DNA from: Diphasiastrum complanatum
Taxonomy: Eukaryota; Streptophyta; Lycopodiopsida; Lycopodiales; Lycopodiaceae
Length of the DNA: 64,000 nt
Assembly: GCA_029204225.1 (NCBI GenBank)
Contig: CM055107.1
Coordinates: forward strand, 24,199,391-24,263,390
Direction: 5' to 3'
Shown: positions 55,111 to 64,000 of the stretch, one piece after another
How positions within the stretch are numbered: the first letter of the stretch is position 1
How the letters are laid out: every line of letters begins with the position of its first letter
Made by a program: the position numbers and the translations under genes
Notes under the pieces: generated by a model
Seen by the model: the letters and a program-made list of their open reading frames with translations, nothing else
What the model was told of the DNA's origin: nothing
Database searches by the model: none

Positions 55111-55260
55111 TTTTGGCATCATGTACATTGGCATCAGATGAGATGTATATATTTTTTTACAGTCTATTTGTGTCATGGCTAATTTATCGTGGTTGCTTAC
55201 AAATGGTTAGCTCTGTGAAATTTGAATGGTTAGTCAGAAATGGTTTGCTCCGTGCAAGAT

Positions 55261-55268
55261 GAGAGAGA

Positions 55269-55320
<52 letters not shown>
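55261..55320. repeat. (GA)n tract
   Basis: GA microsatellite of about 60 bp inside the hAT element. Confidence 0.9.
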
Positions 55321-55322
<2 letters not shown>

Positions 55323-55604
55323 AGCACATCTGCATCTCATTCGCATCATGTTCAACCATTTAACATAACACGCTAAACCCGACACCCTAACAAATGGCAC
55401 GGTCAACATAACACCATAAACCCTAACAAATCATCATAAACCCACATCCCCACAGCCATAACCATCAAAACAAGCCACAACCATAATCATCATAACCACA
55501 TCCATAAACATCATCAACCCCACGTCCTCAATGTGTGGTAGGCATTGCACCACAGGTATGTGCAGATTCAACATCAAAGCAGCACTTGTGTAGCATACAC
55601 TTAA

Positions 55605-57300
55605 ACTTGCGTAGAATGTATTAATAGTCCAGGAATACAGTCCACAGGTTCGTGAAGCAAGTACGAACCCAAGGGACCGAGCCTGGCTCGATTCGGGTAT
55701 CGTCCGGTCAAAATGGCCGTTCAACGAGACAGAAACGCAATTAGGTCAATCGAAATGGACTAGTTTTGCAGCTTTCCGTCCGACAACCCCATTTCTTCAA
55801 ACGGGATCCGTTTCAGGTGCCGTCTGTTTCGGCCAGTGGACCACCTCGATAGGAACCTGTGGGAACAAACAGGACGAGGAAATGACCGACGGTCGGCCCG
55901 CAACGTCCATCCGAAGTTCGACGTTAAACAGGGCTTCAAGGACACGTCACGAGGGACGGGACCAAAAAACATTTGGAATCGACAAAATGGCCCAGAAGTA
56001 CAGTCCACGGATTCGTGATCCTGATACGAACTCAAAGGACGGAGCCTGGCTCGATTCGGGTGTTGTTCGGTCAAAATGGCCCTTTGACGGCACAGAAACG
56101 CTATTAGGTCAAGCGAAATGGACTAGTTTTGCAGCTCTCCGTTCGACGTCCCCGTTTCTCCAAACAGGATCCGTTTCAGGTGTCGTCGGTTTCGGCCAAC
56201 GGACAACCTCTATTGGAACCCATGGGAGCAAACAGGACGAGGACCGGACGGACGGCAGGCTTAGTACGCCCTTCCAAAGTTTGACATCAAACCGGGCTTC
56301 AGGGACACTTTGTCCGGTCGGGACCTGAAAACATTTGGAATTGACAAAATGGTCCAGGAATACAGTCCACCGATTCGTGATCCCGATACGATCTTAAGGG
56401 ACCGAGCCTGGCTCGATTCGGGTGTTGTTCGGTCAAAATGGACTAGTTTTGCAGCTCTCGACGACCCAGTTTCTCCAAACAGGATCCGTTTCGGGTGCCG
56501 TCGATTTCGGCCAACGGACAACCTCGCCAGGAACCTGTGGGAGCAGACAGGACGAGGAACGGACAGACGGCCTGTAGTGCATGAAATAGTTTTGCATAAG
56601 TAATTAGTAAGTTGTTGAAGTTCATCCGGGGGGAAACCGATCACATCATATAAGACATAGTACTATGTAGGTCTCGTGTTCCCTGTAGTGAATGAAACAG
56701 TTTTGCATAAGTGATTAGTAAGTTGTTGAAGTTCATCCGGGGGGAAACCGATCACATCATATAAGACATAGTACTGTGCAGGCCTGTGCTGACAGAGATA
56801 GCAATACTTCTTGCCAGATGGTCGGTCCTGTGGTTCTCTGTAGTGAATGGCATAGTTCTGTTGACCATTCACTCTTCTGATGTCCATTCACCCTAAATCT
56901 ATCTCATCACATAGGCCATGGTACTGTGTAGAATGCATTAATGGTCCAGGAACACATTCCACAGGTTCGTGATCCCGATACGAATCCAAGGGATCGAGCC
57001 TGGCTCGATTCAGGTATCGTTCGGTCAAAATGGCCCTTCGACTGGAGAGAAACGCATTTAGGTCAAGCGAAATGGACTAGTTTTGCAGCTTTCCATCCGA
57101 CGGCCCTGTTTTTCCAAACGGGATCCGTTTCAGGTGCCGTCTGTTTCGACTAGTGGACAACCTCGATAGGAACCTGTGGGAACAGACAAGACGAGGAAAC
57201 GACCGACGGTCGGCCCGCAACGTCCGTCCGAAGTTCAACATTAAACAGGGTTCCCGGGACACTTTGTCCGGTCGGGACCTGAAAACTGGGAGATGTTTTG
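55605..57300. repeat. Tandem array of a ~362-bp repeat inside the hAT element
   Basis: Units start GTCCAGGAATACAGTCCAC at 55627, 55990, 56352 (period 363 and 362) and, after a spacer, 56944. Each contains GAGCCTGGCTCGATTCGGGT, GAAATGGACTAGTTTTGCAG, GGATCCGTTTC and GGAACCTGTGGGA in order; the third unit is cut short at about 56585. Apparent frames differ between copies, so it is not coding. Confidence 0.8.
56586..56800. repeat. ~108-bp repeat, first cluster (two copies)
   Basis: AGTTTTGCATAAGT(A/G)ATTAGTAAGTTGTTGAAG... GGGGGGAAACCGATCACATC appears at about 56590 and 56698. Interrupts the 362-bp array. Confidence 0.75.
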
Positions 57301-57354
57301 GAGCCCCCGTGTTGGTACGCAAAATTTTGACCGCATGTTGTAGCGTGTTGAAGT

Positions 57355-57560
57355 AGTGCCATACATAATTAGTAAGTTGTTGAAGTTCATCCGGGGAGAA
57401 ACCGATCTCATCAACCGAGACACAGTAGTGTGTAGGTCTTGTGGTTTTCTGTAGTGAATGACACAGTTTTGCATAGATAACTAGTAAGCTGTTGAAGTTC
57501 ATTGGGGGGGAAACTGATCTCATCATATAAGACATAGTAGTGTGTAGGTCTTCTGATTTC
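57355..57560. repeat. ~108-bp repeat, second cluster (two copies)
   Basis: The same motif at about 57362 and 57470, more diverged. The order 362-bp units, 108-bp units, 362-bp unit, 108-bp units suggests a higher-order duplication. Confidence 0.7.
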
Positions 57561-57579
57561 CTGTCTTGAGAGCTTGTCA

Positions 57580-57760
57580 CTCTTCTGGTGAGCATTGATT
57601 TCCCCCAGAGACTTCTGGTCCTGAGAGCTTGTGCTTGTCACTCTTCTGGTGAGCGTTCACCTCTCCCAAATCCTTCTGGTGAGCGTTCACCTCTCCCAAT
57701 TCCTCTGGTGAGAGTTCACCTCTCCCAAATCCTCTGGTGAGCATTCACTTCTTTGAGACA
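57580..57760. repeat. Short 'TCTGGTGAGCGTTCACCTCTCCCAA' repeats
   Basis: CTCTTCTGGTGAGC and GTTCACCTCTCCCAAATCC recur four to five times; some units form small inverted repeats (GTGAGCGTTCACCT). Confidence 0.65.
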
Positions 57761-58164
57761 GTCACTGATGCACCCTAAACCCCAAATCAATAATATGTTT
57801 GCCATACAAACCATCATCTTCACTCAAAACCACTTTCAGATCTTTCTTTGCCGCTTTTTTGGAGCTTAGTTCCCAATGAAGGTTCATAATAATTTATGAA
57901 CTGCTCATTACTCGTCGTTGTTTGGTAATATCTCAGTTATGGGAGGCATGGGCAGTGGTTGGGTCTGTTGCAAATTTTTTTGGTACCGTTTTCCTATTTT
58001 TTAACAAGAGGGGGCAGGTGGGTGCCAGACACCCTCTGATAATTAATTCCGAGGGAACAACAGGGGCCACAAATTGCTTTTATTTTGCTTTTGGGATGGG
58101 GGACAACGTGGGCAGTAGGTGCCTGTATTTTTTTTTTTTTTGAGAAAAAAGATTTCAAAAAATC

Positions 58165-58225
58165 GGACGCGTCCGGACGCGGACGCACACCTGACGCGGA
58201 CGCGCGTCCGCGTCCACCGTCCGCT
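58165..58225. repeat. Right subterminal GC repeats of the hAT element
   Basis: GGACGCGTCCGGACGCGGACG and related units, mirror of 52196-52330. Confidence 0.7.
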
Positions 58226-58446
58226 TCCTTAGGACGAGCTATAACATGCTCCATTACGGGCATCTCATTTTTCTTCAAAGGTCTCTCCAACATATGCAGT
58301 TTTACAATTTATATCTTGCAGCAGCTACATTAGTTAATATTATTTGTTGTTTTTATAGTTCATTTGGTGCGAATGTCTATGATTGAGTTCATAACACATA
58401 GTAACAAAGTTCAAAAAACACAATGGAGCTAATATAAGTTACTTAC

Positions 58447-58567
58447 TGGTAAACGATCCCATACGAGGCGTGCATCTGTGGGATGTAGGTGGTAATAAGA
58501 AGAGCCAAACGCTGTTGCTGCAATCCCAATGAAAAAGAATGCCCAACCCCAAACCTCACCTCTTAAG
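58447..58567 (-). CDS. Host gene exon: ceramidase-like, Ser/His/Asp active-site block
   Basis: The acceptor is CAG ending at 58568 and the donor is GTAAGT at 58446. The exon is 121 nt (1 nt + 40 codons). It encodes an aromatic membrane helix (WGWAFFFIGIAATAFG) and then SSYYHLHPTDARLVWDRLP. The spacing Ser-x3-His-x10-Asp equals that of the catalytic Ser, zinc-binding His and Asp described for human alkaline ceramidase 3 (S77, H81, D92), which is the strongest argument for the family call. Phase in (2) and out (0) agree with the neighbouring exons. It sits 215 bp from the end of the hAT element. Confidence 0.9.
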
Positions 58568-58780
58568 CTGCAAATGTGCTATGATGTTAGAATGGTCAAG
58601 CCCAAACTTAACCTCAAGGAAGCCAAATATGTTAAATATGTTGATAAATTGAGAATACCATACATTTCAACAAAACATGTCATTCTTTCAAGTATTTGAT
58701 TTTCATTATTATTAATCTAAATAGCCAAACAATCTATGAGTTGCGCATGCCATCGGGGCAAGCTTCAGATGGTTGCTTAC
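58568..58780 (-). other. Short intron of the host gene
   Basis: A 213-bp intron with donor GTAAGC and acceptor TTTGCAG. It is the only intron seen that is not swollen by transposons, and gives the likely ancestral intron size. Confidence 0.8.
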
Positions 58781-58882
58781 CTGAAATACTTTTTCTTCAA
58801 GCATAACACCAACCCGATGATGCCAATGACCAAAAAAGGGAAGTTTGAAATCACGTCCAAAGCATTGGGAATGCCTGAAACA
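58781..58882 (-). CDS. Host gene exon (first seen): ceramidase-like, N-terminal membrane segment
   Basis: On the minus strand the acceptor TTGTGCAG ends at 58883 and the donor GTAAGC starts at 58780. The reading frame encodes GIPNALDVISNFPF followed by a hydrophobic run (LVIGIIGLVLCL) and KKKYF, typical of the first conserved block of this family (a short 'IPN-LDV-SN-PF' motif before a transmembrane helix). The exon ends two bases into a codon; those bases plus the first base of the next exon make Ser. A second acceptor 8 bases downstream (exon start 58874) is also possible. No start codon lies in this exon, so at least one upstream exon is missing from the window. Confidence 0.85.
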
Positions 58883-60320
58883 CTGCACAATGTCAAATTA
58901 ATAGCAATAATTAACATTGATGCAAGAATGCACACAACCTATATTACCAAAGCTTGTTCAATGTATATGAATGTGAATTTCTCATGACTTAGGTAGTTTG
59001 GGATATAACAGAGCAAGTCAGAGTTCAAGGAAACAATTAAGATACCTATATGGCATCTATTTATTATTTCTTGAAAACGCTTTTTGAAGTAGGCTGTATT
59101 GACATCTTGACATAAGGTGACCGTTTTTCATAAAGATATGAAGATGGAATGAGAAGTACACAAATAACTGGTGTCGACTAATCATTACGTACTTTAGGTG
59201 CCAATTTGAGATTAGCTGCAATTATTTTGATTGTCGTGTAGTTGCTTCACCTCACAACAAAGGCGACCACAACACACGTAGTCCCAAGCACAATTGACAA
59301 TTAAGATGCTATCCTTGGTTAAGTGATGATGCTCCTCCCAAATCACTAGGTGCAATCGTCTTCCCAACAAGGGATCAAATGGGCCAATTATTGTTCATGC
59401 TTGATTCTGCCAAACAACCTATCATCGAAAACAATCATGAGATCGCTTATCCTTTCTTCTTGTGAAGTCCTCTCAGATCATTTGAGGAATCAAAAATAAG
59501 CGAAGATGGCAATTGAACCAATGTTTCTTCAAATTGCAACTCAAAAGCTATCAAAAGCCTATAAACAAAACAAGTCCCAATGCACAAAAGGCTTGAAGAA
59601 AATAAAGGAACGATGGCAAAGCATATGCCAACAATTCCATCAGCCTCTACATGCAATGTTGGAGGCGAATGGGAGCGAAAATGTGTGAAGAGTATTGGCG
59701 ACAAAAGTGCAATTTGACGTCGTGACTACTCATCATTGGGGATAGCTGCATTGACACACGCATTTGCAACTTGAAGATTTCTTGTTCGAGAAAAAGATCG
59801 GGATTAGCTTGGAGGTACACACATTTATGGGACATGAACAACTAGTCAGTACTCACACTTTGGAGACCCTTGGCGAGTGGTAAGTGTAATGATTTGCGAG
59901 TTTTGCAGTTGGTTAGTCGATTCAAATCAAGTCATTGTAGCTGTGGAGCAGTGTATCAGGTTTGTCACACTTGCCAATATGGATAAGTCAAGTCAATTTG
60001 TCGGAATTGCATCAAGAATGCAAATTCCAATGATGGCAAGGTGAAAGTTGCTTGGTTTGAACCATGGAAGATCTCAGAGGTTCACTAGGAGGGATATTAG
60101 CATGCACAGTATGTGAGGGGCTTGATAATGACTTTGAAGTTCACATCTCAGTGTATTTGCAAGGAATGGTTTGATATCGTTCGTGGAAGCAACTTAGAAG
60201 ATAGCTAAGAGAGTATAGGAAGGGATACTATTGATGTAGATGCTTAGATCTTCAAGATTGGTGATGGCATTGGGATACCTGATGGATTGGATTGCAGGAT
60301 GATGATATGGTGACCATCAA
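58883..60320. other. Host intron upstream of first seen exon, no gene recognised
   Basis: AT-rich, no exon of the host gene found on the minus strand. 59900-60300 has a Gly/Val-type frame scatter I cannot assign. Confidence 0.4.
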
Positions 60321-60763
60321 AGTTATGGACTTGGCTCATTACATTCGCCGCGTCCATTTACATTTACTTTACTTTATGCATAAGCAGGCCTTGGGCCCTT
60401 TTTTATTCATTAGTGACACTTAGACTATATGGTTGGCCTTTGGCCTTATTACTCATTATTAGGCCATTTGGACATATTACTGGAGGGTGGGGGCCTTCTT
60501 GGAGGGCGCACTATTTTCCCTCCCAGTTGGGCCCTAGCCACCGGAAGCTTCCTTTTAGGGCTTCCTCTTGGCTATAAGTAAGGAAACTGTGTCATTTGTT
60601 ATTCAGCTGATGATATTGATCTCTCTCTTTAGTCTCCTTAATCTCTCTCTTTCCTGCTTTCTAGGGTTAAGTCTTGCTTATGTGTTGCTTTCATAGCTTA
60701 AGTCTTGCTTATGTGATGCTTTCATAGCTTAGCTTTAGATCAGCTGTGGCTTTATTCGTAATT
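60321..60763 (+). repeat. 5' LTR of gypsy E
   Basis: 443 bp, same family as the LTRs of gypsy A. Contains a direct repeat 'TTAAGTCTTGCTTATGTG.TGCTTTCATAGCTTA' near its end (about 60667-60730). Confidence 0.85.
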
Positions 60764-60784
60764 TGGTATCAGAGCACTTTCTTG

Positions 60785-61340
60785 TGCACTACTTTTTCAG
60801 ATTTAGTAGAGGCTGTCCAGCGCCCTACTAACCCATCACTTTTGTCGATTTTTTCATCAGATTTCCATCGTTTTTTCAGATTTAGTAGAGGCTGTCCAGC
60901 GCCCTACTAACCCATCACTTTCGTCGATTTTTTCATCAGATTTCCATCGTTTTTCTAGATTTGGTAGAGGCTGGCCAGCGCCCTACTACCTTGTCACTTT
61001 CGTCGACTTTCTCCACCGATTTGCTGCCCATTTCGTGGCTTGATTGGAGGCTGTCCAGCGCCCTACTTCGTCACCATTTTCAGCAGTTTTCTCCATTTTT
61101 TTTCAGGTTATGTGCGGATTTTGGTAGCTACTGCCCAGCGCCCTACTACCTTGCCATCTTCGACAAATTTCTCCACCAATTTGCTGTCCATTTTGCTAAT
61201 TGTTTGGAGGCTGTCCAGCGCCCTACTTCATCACCATTTTCAGCCGTTTTTCCATCATGTTGCAGGACATTTGTGGATCTTACTAGCTGCTGCCCAGCAC
61301 CCATTTTCAGCTTGGATCTTCAACTCTCTCTCTCTCTCTT
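60785..61340 (+). repeat. 79-80-bp tandem repeats in gypsy E leader (seven copies)
   Basis: CCAGCGCCCTACT (or a variant) recurs at 60817, 60896, 60975, 61055, 61135, 61215 and 61294. The first copies are near-identical, the later ones diverge. They lie between primer site and gag, where packaging or expression signals would be. Confidence 0.85.
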
Positions 61341-61735
61341 TAGCCTCTTATCCAAAAATCACCCAATTCCGTAATCGTTTGCTATTCCAAATTGCCAAAA
61401 TCCTGCAGCCTGTTCATCGTTGCCCCAGCCCTTCCGACTTGTCACTTTCGCCTATTATTTTATCCGTTTCCAGCCATCTTTCACAGTTTATCAGAAGGCT
61501 CTCCAGCGCTCATCCTCAACCACATTTCACGGAATTCCAACTCCGTTTGATATTCCAATTTGACATTTCCCTCCTGGCTGTCCAACGCATTTTTATAGCC
61601 TTCATTTTCACTTTTTTTCCGTTTGTTGATTGTTGCCCTTTCTTAGTTGTGATAATATTGGTTTTAATAGACTAATTTGGGGTGACGACAAGAGTCCGCT
61701 CCCTCAAGTTTTCGTCTATTCCTTCCACTATCATT

Positions 61736-62760
61736 ATGGCACATTCACCTACCTCGAGTGAAACTGTTAAGGAAAACTTATCCGATCAGTTTCGGCGCAT
61801 GGATGATACCCTTTCTGACCTCATTCTTCGCTTCGATACAGTTATGACCGGCTTTGCTACTATGCAGTCACATATTGATTCTTTACAGCCTGATGGTCAT
61901 GGAAAAGCTCCTGTCTTTCCTTCATTTGGGACTCCCCCTCCATTTGGATTTCCATCTTCTTCTATTAGTCAGCCTGGTGGTGGACCGCTCATTCCACCTA
62001 ACCCACCTCCTGGTTTCTTTCCACGTCCCCCAGTTCCTGAGCCACACTTTGCTCGAGACTTTCGTGATCGGGTACAGCTTGCTACCTATTCCGGTTCCTC
62101 TGACGGGAACTTATTAGAGAATTGGTTTGCTAAGCTTGACACATATTTTCAGATCTACCCTAAGACTGATCCTCAGAAGATCCAGTTGGCTGTTTTACAC
62201 TTAGATGGACGCGCCGCCACGTGGTGGCAAGTTTATCAAGCTGATCTTGATCGGGAAGGGCTCCATATATGGCATACCTTTCGCCGTGACCTTCGTCATG
62301 CTATGATTGATCCTCAGTGGCTCGACCGCCAATGTGATACATTCCGTAGTCTCACTCAGACCAGTGACCTTGCTTTTTATACAGATCAGTTTATGGAGCT
62401 TTCTTATCTTTTCACAGATCTACCGGCCACTGAGCTTATTTATCGTAACTCGTTATATTGTTGGGCTTCGTGGTGCCTTACGTTACGATGTTTCTTCCTT
62501 CTGTCCGATGTCTCTTGCCAGTACTTTACAGCACAAGTACTCTGACACCCTTCCTTCCCGCTTCTCCCGACCCCGTCCTTCTGCTTCATCTTTTCCCGCT
62601 ATGTCCACCCCTACACCTGCCCCTTCAGTTCCAACTCCTTGCATTGTCCCTTCATCTCCTCGTCCTCCGACCCCTCGACCTACTTTTGTCCGACGTTACA
62701 CGTCTGCAGAGTTTGCTGACCTTCAGGATCCTATATCACACAGTTTGAGCGAGTTGCCTG
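61736..62760 (+). pseudogene. Gypsy E gag (frameshifted, zinc knuckle lost)
   Basis: Chosen start ATG 61736 (MAHSPTSSETVKENLSDQF). Coiled helix (FRRMDDTLSDLILRFDTVMT), Pro-rich stretch, capsid DFRDRVQLATYSGSSDGNLL, ENWFAKLDTYFQIYPKTD, LDGRAATWWQVYQADLDREG. The frame shifts near 62440; RPTFVRRYTSAEFADLQ follows. In gypsy A the zinc knuckle comes directly after the matching 'EFADIQ', but here the text turns into unrelated sequence. Confidence 0.75.
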
Positions 62761-62766
62761 ATTTAC

Positions 62767-63204
62767 TTGAGACCTGAGCTCATCATTGTATCCCATAGTG
62801 AGTCAAAGTCACATATACAGGTTCCTACTGATGTTGATTCACATATACAGGTTGCGACTGATATGGTCCTTGATACTGATATAGCATGCTGTGATACTAT
62901 TGATGATGTTGTTCCATGCTTTGATATTGTCGTTGAGTACTTTGATGCTACTCGTGTTCCTAAGCGCCATGCTATAGATGTTGTCACCTATGCTCCTTAT
63001 TTCGATATTATTCATGGGTCTACGATTTTAGATGCTTTGGCTACTCCAATAGATCTCCATATGGCATACGATTGGTTCTCTTCACTTGGTACTGTTGCTG
63101 TGGATCTCTCTCAACAGACACTTTCCTTTACTCATGCTGGTCAGCATCATTTACTTGCTGGTATTGATTCCCAGGGTGACTATCAGTTGGTTACCAGGAA
63201 GTAG
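62767..63204 (+). pseudogene. Gypsy E protease-region remnant with foreign text
   Basis: The end (DWFSSLGTVAVDLSQQTLSF, GIDSQGDYQLV) aligns with gypsy A at 33550-33690, but the protease active site (Asp-Thr-Gly) present there is absent. The first 90 codons (SHIQVPTDVDSHIQVATDMV ...) are unlike any gypsy domain I know and carry a short internal repeat. Confidence 0.6.
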
Positions 63205-63207
63205 TTT

Positions 63208-63837
63208 ATGCGTAGCCTGCCAAAGGCTCAGGATGCAGCTCTTCTTCCCATTCAGAGTACATCAATTGCTGCTTCGCTTTCACCATCCGTGGGTCCTCTT
63301 CCTCAGGCCGTATACCTTCGTGGTATTTCTACTATTGCTTTTGCGCATACCTCAGATAGCCCTCCTGGTTCGGTGGTTGGTGCAGTATCTTCTCCATTGG
63401 TCTCTATATCTCCATCTCTTGAGTCCGTTATGGCCGATGTTCCTGCTGATTTCTATGGGGTTCTTCACGGGTCCACGTTTCATGGTTCCCTCGCTATTGG
63501 TGATCAGGTTGTATCTTCTTTCGCTCTACTCCATGGATCTCTGCTTGAGGTTTGTGAACCGCCTCATGATATTTCTATGGTTCCTTACATGATTCATGCG
63601 CCTTTGGCCCTTACCGTTACACATTTTCCATCCGAGGATATTTGCCAGATCGTCACTATTACTTATGTAGGGTATTTATATGCTGGGATCTTTCTAGATG
63701 AGTATACGGGCATCCTTCAGTCTCCTTGTGTTTCTACATATAGGTTTGCTGCAGTCCATGCCGATGTTGTGGATATATGGCATTCCTGGTTATTACGTAT
63801 AGCTTGGTTTCCATTTGGACCTGTTGATTGGTGCTAG
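63208..63837 (+). CDS. Uncharacterised open frame in the pol position of gypsy E
   Basis: 209 codons. It begins with MRSLPKAQDAALLPIQS, which equals the gypsy A text just before its RT (MRSLPKVHCAALL), then leaves the gypsy pattern: repeated phrases 'GSVVGAVSSPLVS', 'GVLHGSTFHGSLAIGDQVVS', 'ALLHGSLLEV', rich in Val, Ser, Ile and aromatic residues. No RT, RNase H or integrase motif. Non-retroviral-type text in pol position could be captured host sequence, a structured non-coding filler that happens to be open, or an accessory protein. Function unknown. Confidence 0.45.
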   Translation: MRSLPKAQDAALLPIQSTSIAASLSPSVGPLPQAVYLRGISTIAFAHTSDSPPGSVVGAVSSPLVSISPSLESVMADVPADFYGVLHGSTFHGSLAIGDQVVSSFALLHGSLLEVCEPPHDISMVPYMIHAPLALTVTHFPSEDICQIVTITYVGYLYAGIFLDEYTGILQSPCVSTYRFAAVHADVVDIWHSWLLRIAWFPFGPVDWC

Positions 63838-64000
63838 TTTTTCCATATTACTAATCGCCTATGGTGCGGATATCTCTATGATTATGCATGTGACTCTCTA
63901 TCTGTTCCTTGGATTGTTGCTCATTGTCAGGCTTGGCATATCCTGATGGCTTGGGTTATTGCCTCCTTTCCAGCTACTGTTTGTCCACGTGATCTTCAGA

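Larger units (their letters stand above)
52188..58232 (+). mobile_element. hAT-family DNA transposon (6.0 kb), transposase broken
   Basis: Exact 8-bp duplication GACGAGCT at 52180-52187 and 58233-58240, the length expected for hAT. The left end starts CAGACATGAGG and the right end finishes CTTCCTTAG; terminal inverted repeats are poor. Both ends carry dense subterminal copies of CGGACGCG/CGCGTCCG (52200-52330 and 58165-58225), as in hAT elements that bind transposase near the ends. Inside: microsatellites, a transposase gene in exons and two tandem-repeat families. Confidence 0.85.
5148..58882 (-). other. Host gene span: alkaline-ceramidase-like (CREST family) membrane protein, 5 exons seen
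   Basis: Five minus-strand exons fit together with matching intron phases (2, 0, 2, 1) and GT-AG borders. Together they give about 240 residues of a multi-pass membrane protein. The residues known to form the zinc site and active site of alkaline ceramidases are present: Ser-x3-His-x10-Asp in exon 58447-58567 and His-x3-His in the last exon. Known family members hydrolyse ceramide-type amides in endomembranes; bacterial relatives have a similar arrangement but less certain substrates. Introns are 213, 8,879, 21,991 and 21,925 bp. The N-terminal exon (start codon and first segment) was not found, so the gene probably extends past 64000. All large TEs described here lie in its introns or flanks. 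Function is inferred from residues and fold family; activity is not shown. Confidence 0.85.
60321..64000 (+). mobile_element. Ty3/gypsy element E (relative of A), continues past the window
   Basis: 5' LTR 60321-60763 (AGTTATGGACTTGG ... TTCGTAATT), primer site TGGTATCAGAGC at 60764-60775, a leader with seven tandem repeats, gag from 61736 and then an unusual coding region without recognisable RT. The second LTR lies outside the window, so no target duplication can be checked. Confidence 0.85.

Noticed and set aside
55760-57641. Frames through the 362-bp and 108-bp repeats as genes
   Set aside because: Different copies are open in different frames, stop positions vary, and no motif is conserved at protein level.
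60961-61675. Overlapping frames in the leader of gypsy E
   Set aside because: Created by the 80-bp repeats; gag starts downstream with clear capsid motifs.

Overview
The window looks like nuclear DNA from a large-genome land plant. Introns are spliced with GT-AG, LTR retrotransposons carry plant-type primer sites complementary to initiator tRNA-Met, and there are Ty3/gypsy, Ty1/copia, L1-like LINE and hAT elements nested in each other. A fern or another lineage with giant introns is my guess for the host, not something the sequence proves. No bacterial operons, rRNA, tRNA or CRISPR arrays were seen.

One host gene runs through nearly the whole window on the minus strand. Five exons (58781-58882, 58447-58567, 49446-49567, 27333-27454, 5148-5407) join in perfect phase into a multi-pass membrane protein of the alkaline-ceramidase (CREST) family. 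The Ser/His/Asp and HxxxH metal-site residues are all present. The N-terminal exon lies outside the window or was not recognised. The three large introns are 8.9, 22.0 and 21.9 kb, and each is filled by a different class of transposon.

Layout. 1-3299: scrambled gypsy remnants downstream of the last exon. 5408-27332 (intron): mostly L1-like LINEs joined head to tail through (CT)n tracts. One LINE is nearly intact (14032-18909, a single nonsense codon in ORF2) and one has an intact ORF1 (9177-13129). 27455-49445 (intron): LINE scraps and a three-level LTR nest. Gypsy A (30707-49143) received copia B (35789-37691) and copia C (37729-48466), and copia C received gypsy D (41729-46255). Target-site duplications are visible at all four insertions, exact for A, B and D and 4/5 for C. 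49568-58446 (intron): an hAT transposon (52188-58232) with an exact 8-bp target duplication, a broken transposase and two tandem-repeat families. 60321-64000: gypsy E, a relative of A, running off the right edge.

Three LINE observations stand out. ORF1 and ORF2 are in one frame, separated by a single UAG, followed in all three readable copies by a 6-nt spacer and a GC-rich hairpin; this suggests stop-codon readthrough. New LINE copies begin directly after the (CT)n tail of an older copy, which suggests targeting of their own microsatellite tail. Most 3' ends carry a short conserved stem-loop before the microsatellite tail.
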